Assembly (NCBI RefSeq): GCF_002865645.1
Contig: NW_020194628.1
Location: 372,001 to 436,000, forward strand
DNA: 64,000 nucleotides
Reading direction: 5' to 3'
DNA from: Hyaloscypha bicolor E
Lineage: Eukaryota; Ascomycota; Leotiomycetes; Helotiales; Hyaloscyphaceae
Position numbers and translations under genes: made by a program
Notes under the pieces: model-generated
Told to the model about the DNA's origin: nothing
Database searches by the model: none
The model's input: only the letters and a program-made list of their open reading frames with translations
Shown: in pieces, positions 47,935 to 58,362 of the stretch
Position numbering within the stretch: the first letter of the stretch is position 1
How the letters are laid out: each line of letters starts with the position of its first letter

Positions 47935-49329
47935 ATTAGCTAAATAGAGATATAAAAGATAAATGCTTTTATTAGGAAACTATTAAAAAACTATATATTT
48001 ATTCTTGGAAAAATTATATGAAAATTATTAAAAACTCTAATTTCTATATCCTATAAATACCCTACTCTTATAACTACTTTCTATTATTTTTATTATTATT
48101 CTTATTAGGATTCTCTTGAGAAATAGATAATAAATTAGCCTATAAAGCTATTAGCTATTAGTAAGAAATAAGAAAGAAGTAAGTTTACTTAATACTAAAG
48201 AATATTAATTATATTATTAAGAGTACTTTATACTTGTACTAAGCTAGTAAGAATTACTTAACTTATTCCTTGAATTATTAGGGGAATCCGTTAGCCTCGA
48301 ATAATAGCTTTAATACGAGAAGTATATATAGTTTAGTATAGAAGAATAATAATAATAGCCTTTTCTCTTTTAGGTAAAGAATAGGGAAAATACTTATATA
48401 TATTAATAATTTAAAGAAAATAATTTAATTATATTATATATACTTAAGGAACCTTAGATAGTATTAGAATAAGAAATAAAAGAAGAAATTTGTAACTTAT
48501 AGAATTATATTTCTTATTCTTGAAGTAATAGTAATTATATATTAAGTAATTATTACTTTTAATATAAGTAAGATTAGGAAACTTAGTAATATTCTTAAAA
48601 TATTAAAAATAGTAAGGGCAAATTAAGGATATAGAAGTATTAGCTAAATAAGTAATAATAGGCTAATAAATACTAAGAGAAGTATTTATCTTAATAAATA
48701 AAGAAGTAAAAAAGGAAATTAGAAAAGGACTTAAATAAAGCTTAAATAAGGTTTAAAGGAACTTAAAAAAGCTTAAAGAAGGCTTAAAGAAGAAAGGCAA
48801 GAGATAAGGAAGAGCTAGGTATAGTATTATAGTTAAGAAAAAAGAAGATTAGTTAGTAGGAAAAGAGAGGCCTTTTTATAATATTCTTTTCCCGAATAGT
48901 AATTATAAATTTAGAACCGGCTTTATACTAGAAATACCTAGAAAATTCTAAAGAAGGAATTCACGAATAAATTAGAAGATCGGATTAACTTTTCTAAGCT
49001 CTTAGGCCTATAAAGTAATAATTTATTTGCAAATAGAGACTAAGTTAGGATTTATAAACTAATTAGGAAATCGGATAAGCTTTATATCTAATAGTATATA
49101 CTATATTTATATTACCTTTATAAAAGGGAATTACTAGAGGTAATTTATAAACTAGCTAGAAAGAATTAGTAAACTATATCCTTAACTTTATTACCTAATA
49201 TAATAATAGAGTAATTATAGGGAGTTTTTAGAGAAAGCTAGTAATTAGAAAAGTTTTAAGGAAATATTTATAAAGCTATTTATAGTTTTTCTAGGCCTCT
49301 TGGGAATAAGGGCCTAGAGAAGAAGTTAA
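47935..49329. repeat. 3' internal region of the chromovirus
   Basis: AT-rich sequence between the chromodomain and the 3' LTR, with Glu/Lys-rich remnants but no recognisable domain. It would normally hold little besides the polypurine tract, so about 1.4 kb is long for this class. Confidence 0.5.
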
Positions 49330-49632
49330 TATAATAGGTATATATAATAGTATATAAATAGGTATTAGATATTATAAATCTAGTTTCCTATTTTGGGTAT
49401 AGCTTATAATCGGAATTATATGAATTATATAGGATTTCCTAATTAAGTAAAGGGCTTTATATACCTGGCTAAGTACTAGGGAATATATAAGGAGACGCTC
49501 CTAGCTTTAGAAGAAGTATTAATTAGTTTCTTATTAAAATTAATTCTTAGAATTAGTTATATTTGCAAGTATTACTCTATAGCTTACTTACCTTAATTAC
49601 TTATATATTACCCTGCTATTACGTGCCTTATA
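49330..49632 (+). repeat. 3' LTR of the Ty3/gypsy chromovirus
   Basis: 303 bp, pairs with 42643-42945; strongly RIP-mutated; followed by the TTAGC target duplication. Confidence 0.92.
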
Positions 49633-49637
49633 TTAGC

Positions 49638-50900
49638 CTAATAGCCTTAAAGATAATAAGTTTAATACTTTGCTACTAATACTTAAATAGCCTATTAGGC
49701 AAGAGACTACGTTTAGTACTTTAGGAATAATAAAGGGAAAATATTTTTATATACTATTACTAGGGCCTTGCCAGAATTAATTTATTTAGAGATTATTAGA
49801 AGAAATTAGTACTTTTATTCTTGAAAGTAATAGGTTTTCCTTTATTTTGCCTATAGAGGATTTTAGTAATTAACTTAGTACTAATTTTCGCAGCCCATAT
49901 AGTAAATAATAAGTAATTTATATATATAGGCAAATATGTATTTTCTTTTTTTAAAGAACTTTCTTAAATAAATATTAATATATACTATTTATTAGATTAT
50001 TAGGTATATCTTAGGCTATATTTTGCGCTACTATATTTCCTTAAAAGTCTATATTTCAATTTTTAATTTGTTATTCTAGTAATATAGCTAAATGTAATAC
50101 TATATTAGAAAATCTATTTATAATATTATTATTTTTCGGAATTAATCCGGTTAATATATTATAATCTATAACTTCCGGTGCGTCTTTACATGTAACCGGA
50201 GTTATAAAAATTATTATAGTAGTTAAGATATAAAATCTAGAAATAGGGGAAATACTATAAATAGATTATTATAAAGTATTTATATATGGTATTAAGGTTT
50301 TATGAATACGGACTAGTACTAGGCGCTCCCGAAATAGCCTCTAAGTAGCTTGCTTAGGCCGAGCTAGACTAAATTCGGAATTATTTCTACCGAAAATACT
50401 CTAAATTACCTTGCTTTAGTAACCCTATAATCTATTTAGTAAAGTAGATACTTATTAACTAATGAAATATTTACTAAACCATAAACTAATTAGTAATTTA
50501 AAGAAAGAATAGTAAGCGTATTTAATATTATAAAAAATTATTTTCTTTGGATTAGTAGTTTCTAAGAAATTTCATATGAAATAAATATTAAGATTTCTAG
50601 TATACTAAAGGCCTGAAATAGTATCTATTTATAGTTATACTTAATTTATTTAGTAATTATAACTTTTCCAGGAGATCTGTCTAATTAAAAACAATATTTA
50701 TAATATCTTTTTATATATATAAGTTCTATATATATATTAGAAATGTCCTAAAGCTAAAAACATAATACCTAGATAAGCTATACCTATTACTAGCCTACTT
50801 CTCTCTATACTTCAGATACTTAATATAATTATCTCATATAGCTCCTATAATATTATCCCGGAAGTTCTCTATTTAATGCCTTTATCTCTAAGTAGAAATA
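49638..50900. repeat. Interior of the Harbinger element after the LTR insertion
   Basis: Resumption of the Harbinger interior. The first part may continue the Myb-like ORF; the remainder is AT-rich RIPed sequence without a readable domain. Confidence 0.5.
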
Positions 50901-50929
50901 CAAGCTCTATTTAATTTCTTTGAGTTTTA

Positions 50930-51910
50930 TAGAGCCTCTTTTACCTCTCTTTCTATATCTTCTATATTGAATTTATTAAGGCATATTGCATTTTATTAAA
51001 TAAAATTATAAAGGCCTATTAGTATATAGACTAGCTATCTTTACCTATAGAAGTTTCTATATTTGTACTTTTTCCCAAGAATAGGAAATTATTTCTTAAT
51101 AACTTCAAATATATACTTAATCTCGTTTCTTAGTTATATATATTAAAGGTTAAATAACTTCTCTTTATACTTTGGTTTAGCCTTAGCTTATTATTCCTCT
51201 TTTAAGTAATATCTATAGCCTCTATATAGTAATAAGGTAATATTACTATATATATATCTAGTATCTGCGAGGTAATATTTCCTAGCTAGAACTAGAAATA
51301 TGCCCTTACTAATTATATTATTTATAACTGCCTAATTATTTATAGAGCTTTCCTATCCGGTATATATAAAAGAAAACTAGAAATTAAAAGTATATATTCC
51401 TAAGACGTTCTATATTACTTGGCCCTTCCGATTTATATATACCGCTTAAGAGTTAGTTCTAATAAATGCTAGTATATATATATTATTTAAAGTACTAATA
51501 TAATCTTGGAAAAATAGATAGAACTTCTAATTTGTCTTAATCTTATTTATAAGGTAGTTTGGATAAGGCAGGTTAACGTATTTTATATATAATATTTCAA
51601 GGGTATTAAGGACTTTATTAAAGTATCTAAGTATCTAGTAATTAGCTAATATCTATTTAATTATAATAAGATATCTTATATTTAGAAATAGTATTACTAG
51701 AGTATTAATATTTCTCCTATATATTTCTATTTCCTATTAGCTATCTAATAATCGAGAGAAATATTATTAATTTCTCCTCTAAACTAATATGCCTACTTTA
51801 CTCTAAGGATATATGCTTCTTTAAAAAGTCAACCAGATTACTAAAGGTTTAATATAGTATTCTCAAGACCTCTTAATAGCATTGCGGTTAACGAGTTTTC
51901 AGGAGTTCTA
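50930..51910 (-). pseudogene. PIF/Harbinger DDE transposase, RIP-inactivated
   Basis: The minus strand reads SLEEKLIIFLSII (about 51790), then YISTLNNIYILAF (about 51490; the family's D-G-T-H-I block with catalytic Asp and Gly now Asn). INRKGQ and NVLGIYTFNF follow, then ARKYYLADTRY (about 51270; second Asp retained), LLYRGYRYYLKEE, and RNEIKYIFEVIKK (about 51115; catalytic Glu retained) with FPIL. This order and spacing are typical of DDE_Tnp_4 Harbinger transposases. Numerous stops make it non-functional. Confidence 0.82.
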
Positions 51911-52220
51911 GGATATAAGTATCTCTAGTATAAGGTATAGTTTAGTATGGTATAGCGTAATAGTAGGAAAGTTCATGTCAAGAGGTAATTAAAGCTAAAG
52001 CTAGCTACTAAGCCTTTTCTTCTGCTTTATTAAGTTTGTCTTTAAGCTCGTCTGCTTTAATAAGGAGAGCAGTTAATTCGGGGTCTATAATATTAAAGGA
52101 TTTAGGGTAAAAATAAAGAAGCCGGAGGGTCTCAAGTCACGTATACCATATAGAACACGCCTGTAGAGCAACGAACTAGCGTGATTCTATAGTAATTACT
52201 TAGCTCTAGCACGTGTAATT

Positions 52221-52474
52221 AACGCTAAAAGGGGCGGTAAAGGGTATTATGACCCGTATAATCAGGTTTTTTCTGATTATACGGGCATTATAGGGGCAGT
52301 ACGGTTTTATATGGGAGTTCTGAAGGGGCGGTACGAGGGGCGGTAGCAGGGGCGGTATAAGGGGCAGTAATTAGAATACCGCCCCTCTATAGGGAATAGC
52401 CGAACGCCATATTGAAGGGGCGGTACGGGGCGGTAAAGGGCATTACGAGGGGCGGTGCGCGGCCGAACGCCCTC
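52221..52474 (-). repeat. Right terminal inverted repeat and subterminal array of the Harbinger element
   Basis: At least seven GGGGCGGTA-like units precede the 21-bp terminal repeat. A 13-bp-arm hairpin with a T-rich loop (CCCGTATAATCAG ... CTGATTATACGGG) lies at about 52253-52286. Little RIP is visible here. Confidence 0.8.
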
Positions 52475-52649
52475 TAAGGATTAATGGCCTGGGATTATAT
52501 AGATGGCAAAAGTTGCTCGGTAAAAGACCTAGAATAGAGTTTGCCGCAATTTGAATAGATATGAGTTAGTTATTCTCTTTTATTACACAAAGGAACTAGT
52601 TAATTATTAAAGATCTAGCCTTTTGAATTTTTATATAAGTATAAGCTAG

Positions 52650-53095
52650 TATATTATAAGGCTTATAAAATAGTTCTATATTTCTTAACTCGTAATAAAA
52701 GGGTTTCTTAAATAGAATTTTAATTTAAAGGAATTTATATACTAATTAATTAAGTTCTAGTTTTTAGGCCTTATAAGGCCCTATAAATTGCGGGCTTATA
52801 GGGCTCTTATATCTAGCTTCAGGGACTTGTTTACTAAATTTATAAGCTTTCTTAAGCTTACTTTTAAATAATATTAACTTTTTAATACCTTTAATTAAAG
52901 AACTATTACTAATTTATATTTAAATATCTATTAAATTAGTATTATAAGAAAATAAAGAAGGTATTAAATTCTATTAATTCCTTATAAAGTAAAGTAAATT
53001 TAAAGGGAAGCTAGGTTTTTGGTATTCCTGTCCGAGCGCCTCTACTTTGGGTTAGTGGCTAGTCTGGGCCCCAATCGACACCCAGGGGGGGGCGG
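52650..53095 (+). repeat. Diverged repeat, copy 1 (inverted relative to 62035-62540)
   Basis: The AT-rich block contains TTAATTAAGTTCTAGTTTTTA and ends with a GC-rich tail containing CCGAGCGCC...AATCGACACCC. The same order of words is found on the opposite strand at 62540-62035. The two copies are diverged, mostly by transitions, as expected for RIP of a duplicated element. The class of element is unknown; no coding trace is visible. Confidence 0.75.
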
Positions 53096-53920
53096 GGGAG
53101 TCATTTTACATTTCCCCCTATTACCTATTACTTAGCAAAAGCTTCTGTGAATCCTCATTCACCAAGTCTGATTAGTGCGGGTAGATCCCCTATGCAAACA
53201 ATCCTATATTTGATCGTTTCTAGCAACATGTCATTCACTAATTCACTAATCTACCCAAGCTGTTTTTCTGTCGTCGCGATTCTTCAAAGAGCGATCTCAG
53301 CAACGGGGTCCTCCGTAACGAGCGGATAATCCGAGAAGTTCCCTTCATTGGTTAACACTTCTATTTCGACGCCACCTCGCACGAACGCCCCCTATTTGCT
53401 CGCTTAGATCAATGTTCACGCGCATCGCTTTTCCCCGTCGTGCGAACCTTCGCAGGAACGGGCAACCGCCAGATTTGGCCGCCTTCGGTGGTTCCCCATC
53501 CATGAAGACTTCGGCATCAATTGAGATATTCTGTTCCTATCGAGCATTCCCCTCTTGGAGACGGATTTCCTGGAGTTTTTGTGATCAATTTCCCAGCCTG
53601 GCTTATTAACCTTACAAACAAACACTCCCACGCTTCTGTTCTCCAATATCAGTGCAGAGCATCTCTTTGAATCCTGGTGCAAGTCAATATCTCGGGTTTT
53701 ATACAGAGCATTCATGCTCTCCTCCAGAGAACGAGATGCCTAGGTGACGGTGAGTAGGCTCGCCTTTCCCAACGCTTGATCTTTCGACTTTCTAGCTAAG
53801 TATTATTTTAAAGGGAGTTATCACTAATTTTTGGTGCGCGCAGAATATAGTTTTTTGTCTCGTTGTCTATTCCGAGTGGAAACCCGTCAAATTCCCCGCG
53901 TTGGGTAGAGGTATGGGCAA
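53096..53920. other. Intergenic region upstream of the zinc-finger gene
   Basis: Ordinary composition; open frames on both strands (53412-53715) are not recognisable proteins. The last part is the promoter/leader of the gene at 53921. Confidence 0.4.
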
Positions 53921-56337
53921 ATGGATCATTATCTCTGGTTTTGTGACAACTGTGGCATCATCCCAGGGGGTTCCGGCGGAATGACTTTTGCCAATAATCT
54001 ACAGTGCCCTGAGTGCCAGCATTACCGATGCGAGTTTTGTATTACAGAGCCCATGTTGGGGCGAAAAATGATAGAGAAGCCGAGAAAACTTTGGAGAGAA
54101 CACGGGGATTCGCGATTCTCTCTCCTCCCTTCACCACCATCGATGCCAACAATATCTCTAGCACTGTTACAGAAGGTGCCTACGGAGAAACAGGTGTGAG
54201 TAGTCTCCATTTCTTCATTCCATCAGGACCGGAAGGTGAAAGATGGACCTGATCAGCGAAATAGTTTAACTCTTTTACAAGAAGGGGGCGTTAAAAATGC
54301 AGTCAACGTACCGCATACCAGCGAATTGGAACCTATATTTTCACCGTGGGTACGCCCCATGGCAAAGAGGCCTGAGGCTTTTCAATTCCCGTTACTGAAA
54401 ATTCTTCAGACAGGGCTATCCAACTTCGATTGTCGAAGTTAGGCCCATAGCGCTTTCAGACATATCCCCTCCAACGTCACCACCTGCTCTTTCCCCGAAC
54501 CCTTCAGATACATCCTTCTGCTCGTCAGACCCAGCAAATTCCGAGGTGACATCTCCGACTATGACCGACTTAGGGAGCGATATCACCACATCAGCATTAG
54601 AAGAAACCGATCACGTTGCTTTAATAGAGAGCGAGTCAGAGTCTCTAACAGCCCTTCTAGATTCTCGCTTATTGTCAGTCTTAGGGTATGACCTGGAGTT
54701 GGCCGCGCGTTTGATACCTCGAATACATGCGCTCATCAAATGGCGTTTCGCATCAAAAAAAATTGGTGTCACAGTCGTTCCATCCCAGGCGGGAGAAGAC
54801 GGGAATACATCTCCTGGTGCTGTCAGTAGCAGCTCACCCGCTGTCTCGAGAACTGTAAAGCCCACGGATCTGCAACGCCGGAAGCACATAAGAGACCCCG
54901 ACGAAGAAGATGAGGCAAGGAGAAACAGGGGCTCAAAAAGGCCTCGGAAAAGATTTGGCCCTGATTCACCTCGTCCTCTTGGGTTTGCCTGCCCGTTTTA
55001 CAGGAAGGATCCCGAAAAATACGGAGTTGCAACAGATATCAAGTACCGAACCTGTGGGGGCCCTGGGCCTTATGAGGTTCGAAGGATCAAGTGCGTGACT
55101 TACAAAAAATGTACTAAATTTCTCACAGAGTTTAAACTCACGCACTTTTAGGGACCATTTCAAATCGTCTCACAGAACTCCGCAATGTGATAGATGCTAT
55201 TGTATTTTCGAGGATGTCACTCAACTCACTGATCACAGACGCTCAGAGCCGCCGTGTGCTCAAAAGGGGATTGAGCTCAAAGAAGGAATCGATGATGGCC
55301 AGTGGGAAATGATAGAAAGGCTTCTCTCCCGAAAACGAGGAGCGAGCCAGTCGGAGAACGAAAAGCATGATATTGAGAAATGGTTTGGAATTTGGACTAT
55401 ACTGTTCCCTAATATTTCTCCACCGAAACACCCATGTAAGTTAGTTAAGCCGAAATATCTCCAGCATGTGTTCTGACTTCTGGTAGGGAGCGATACTGGC
55501 CCAGTTAAAACGGCACCCCTGACATTACATGTGGCAAATCTGATCGATACACTTGACGGGGTCATAGAACTCGATATCGAGAGAGGAAATCTACAGCGCA
55601 ACGATTATGTCCATGAGCGGTATCGTCTCGCCGTCCGACAAGTGTTAGAAACAGCCATGGCTGTTAGCCCTCTGCCTCCTTTGGACTTCCACAGTGGTTC
55701 ATCAGGACTTCAAGATTTCTCGCCAGGAAGCGCCGGTTCCCCCAATCAGCTACTCTCTACTTCTCTCAGCCCACATCCCTTGGGTCAATCTCCAATGGGG
55801 CTCTTAAGGGGCTACCGTATCCAGGATGCTACTTCCCAGCCATGGACTCCTCGGAGTCAGGTGGAGAGTTCTACACCATCAGCCAGCACCCAAAATAGCT
55901 TAGCCACTCAGTGGGGAACCCCGCAGGACTTATCTACACCGATGGCGTCCTCTTCACTGGATACTCCCGCTGGGCCAAGAGATCCATCTACTGTGAGCTC
56001 ACAAGTTCAGTCGGAAACACCTGGCTACGAACTGGATGAGACCCTCCCATTGCAGATTGAATGGAGCGAGGAGTGGGACCAATTACAAAACTTCGAATCT
56101 ATTGCAGCCATTTCACAGGATAGCGGTGCAGGGCTTGGGATTCCCCTTCTGGATTCTGAACAACGCATACCAAATGAAAACCTCCTTCCTGAAGACGACA
56201 CATCTGACGCTGCCGCAAATAATGACTCTTTGACGGCTATACTAGAGTCGGAAATTGAGTTACCAACAGCTGGCACACCTTTCAAAGACCACAGAGATAG
56301 GAATAAAGGACTCCAAAAGCCGTTCTATGAAGATTGA
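53921..56337 (+). CDS. Zinc-finger (C2H2-like) fungal protein
   Basis: Five exons join in frame to 735 residues: 53921-54193, 54227-54345, 54410-55090, 55152-55435 and 55487-56337. The start is MDHYLWFCDNCG. The N-terminal 50 residues form a Cys-rich ribbon (C-x2-C, then C-P-E-C-x3-R-C-x2-C). Around residues 330-400 the core reads FACPFYRKDPEKY, a Cys/His-rich continuation DHFKSSHRTPQCDRCYCIF, then TDHRRSEPPC, the pattern of a large fungal family with paired degenerate C2H2 fingers. WFGIWTILFPN follows. The C-terminal 280 residues are Ser/Pro/Asp-rich and disordered. It probably acts in the nucleus, but its targets are unknown. The first intron is only 33 bp (54194-54226), which is unusually short and makes that junction the least certain. 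Confidence 0.8.
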
Positions 56338-58091
56338 ATGTATTGTTTGATGATTCTATATGTTTCGCAAGCTAGTCTTGCTCCAAACAAGAGGCCTGAA
56401 TTTCGTTTTGAATATCCCGTACGGCCATGTGTATATATCCCAGAAAGGGAGACGACCTGGCAATTTTTGTTAGAGGAAAAGAGATCACGCATCGTACCAG
56501 GGCATTTTCATTGTCTCACCCAGTATAAGCTCTCACTTAAGATTGGATCGATTTCATACAGCCCTACTGTCCATATCCTAGGATCTATCAGAACTGTACG
56601 AGTACTTCCATCATAATCTCTTACCTGGATCAAATGGTTGCGGCTGGGTACTGGGTTCATTGTCTTCCGCTGCCATCGGGCAATCTTCGCGCAGTGGTTG
56701 AAATAGTCTTATTGTTGGAGTCACGATTTAGATGAAGCGATGCTTCTGGTAACTTAAATACGAGGAGTTTAACGGGATTTAAAAGTACTGAGGGGGTTGA
56801 AATAGAGAATTCAGGTCTACCGAGGATATCAAGTCATTTTAAGTACCTGGGTCCAGAGCAACGAGCGTCCGCATTCTCGCCGCGAGGCTTCGCAGCGGAC
56901 TGTGTAGGCGCAGCATTAATCATTATGCGTGTTCTCGCGGGATGTGTAAGCGATCACTGGGCTTCTCACGTTGTCCCTGCGAACTTTCGCAGGAAGGCTC
57001 AGTAAAGGGGCTCGCCTAAGCGTCAGGGGCAGGCGTGCTCGTTTCCAGCAGTCAGGTGCCCAGAGCAGCGGCATTGCCCTGCAAATCAGTCCTTGCAGAT
57101 TAATCTCTGCAGGTAAGTCTTTGCCAACTAGTTTAGTAATACAATTCCCCAGAGTCTTTCTTGAGCATCTTCGTATCACAGTAAACAGCAAAGCTAAAGG
57201 TTTTCTGAGACCCCAGGTGACGCTGAAGTAAATAGCACAGATTTGGACCCCAGCAATTTTTCCTCCAGTGTATGGTCCTTACGTCGCCGTTGCGTAATTA
57301 ATCACATTCATTGAATCTAGTTTCAATATAAGTCTGCCAGCAGTACTTGCCTAAGCTGCCTTACCTACGGAAAGCAGCAAGAACGTCTCGTCCAAGCGAG
57401 AAACACAAAACGCTAAATCACGATTCACCCCACCAAAATCGCCCGCACTTATATGCTACCCACCCCCCCTCTCCATAAGCCTCTACTACTACTTAAAATA
57501 TTTACTCTTCTTATTTGTATATATATATATAAATATAGGGGTAAGAGAGGAGGGATATTGGCGGGGAGGGCGAGCAAGTTAAAAGTTAAAAGTTAAAAGT
57601 GAGAGGTAAGTTTTGAGACACGTGAGTTGCGAGGAAAAGGAAGCCCTACAATTATAGGCTTCTCATCGGAAAATTTTAGGGCAATAGTCGCCAACGTATA
57701 GGCTAAAGGTACTAAAAAATTAGTACTCAACTTTTTCGTAGGGTGCGGCATAGATTTTTAGTAGGGTCCTCTCGCCCCCGCCTCCCCTCCCCTGCTCCCC
57801 CCTCACACCTCCCCTCTCCTACCCTTATAAAGTAGTCCCAGACCGAAATGCCAACATGAACGTTTCCATTTCTGTCTTTAGACCTGAGCAGAGGCTCCTC
57901 TAGCTGCTTATGAATCAGCTAGAGCTTGCAAAGAGGATCCCCTTCTGGTCCCCATTCAGAATCGGTTTACAGTTTCCCTATCGTCTATTTTGGATCTCGA
58001 TCCCTCAGAAACAGAGTTCCAAGCATCAAGTTTCTGCGGTATGCCACGAGTTATATTTATTACTCTTAGACCATAATGCTAGATAAGATTA
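56338..58091. other. Intergenic region with low-complexity tracts
   Basis: No supported gene. It contains a run of TA repeats (about 57517-57530) and three tandem AAGTTAA units (about 57577-57600). Confidence 0.4.
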
Positions 58092-58229
58092 TTATCCCTT
58101 CGTCCGGTGAGACATTGCCACATTAGCGGCCGCACATGAATATCTCTAATTCAGCCAGAACATAATCCGAATCAGGGATATTCATGTGCGGCCGCTAATG
58201 TGGCAATGTCTCACCGGACGAAGGGATAA
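58092..58229. repeat. Perfect foldback palindrome, 53-bp arms (MITE-like)
   Basis: 58092-58144 and 58177-58229 are exact reverse complements separated by 32 bp, whose outer bases also pair imperfectly (TCTAATTC with GAATCAGG). Each arm contains GCGGCCGC and CGTCCGGTGAGACATTG. The arms end in TTATCCC/GGGATAA, so TA flanks could be a target duplication. There is no coding capacity. It is consistent with a small foldback or miniature transposable element. Confidence 0.75.
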
Positions 58230-58362
58230 GGACGTTATTATTAAAGGGTAATGGAGATACCGGCTACCGGGGAGATATTTAGGGAGGCACGATTCGGGTG
58301 GGAAAAGGAATTATAGGATAGTTTAACGAATAGGATAGAGTAGTGTATTTGTACACATCGAC

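Larger units (their letters stand above)
42643..49632 (+). mobile_element. Complete Ty3/gypsy chromovirus, RIP-mutated, 6990 bp, TSD TTAGC
   Basis: Two 303-bp LTRs (42643-42945 and 49330-49632) bound the element, and TTAGC occurs immediately before (42638-42642) and after (49633-49637). The LTRs align without gaps along the stretches I compared and differ by C/T and G/A transitions, as RIP produces; even the TG..CA ends now read TA..TA. Between them one can read, in order, gag with a CCHC knuckle, protease, reverse transcriptase, RNase H, integrase and a chromodomain, all on the plus strand and all with stops. It is inserted in the Myb-like ORF of the Harbinger element. Confidence 0.93.
41160..52474. 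mobile_element. PIF/Harbinger DNA transposon, interrupted by an LTR retrotransposon
   Basis: The outer ends are inverted repeats of about 21 bp (left GAGCCCGTTCGGCCGCGCAC, right end reverse complement GAGGGCGTTCGGCCGCGCAC), each flanked by TAA (41157-41159 and 52475-52477), the 3-bp target duplication of PIF/Harbinger elements. Inside each end are many GGGGCGGTA/TACCGCCCC subterminal repeats. Two gene relics point to the same superfamily: a Myb/SANT-like ORF on the plus strand near the left end and a DDE transposase on the minus strand near the right end. A complete Ty3/gypsy element with its 5-bp duplication (6995 bp in all) was inserted into it, so the original element was about 4.3 kb. Confidence 0.88.
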
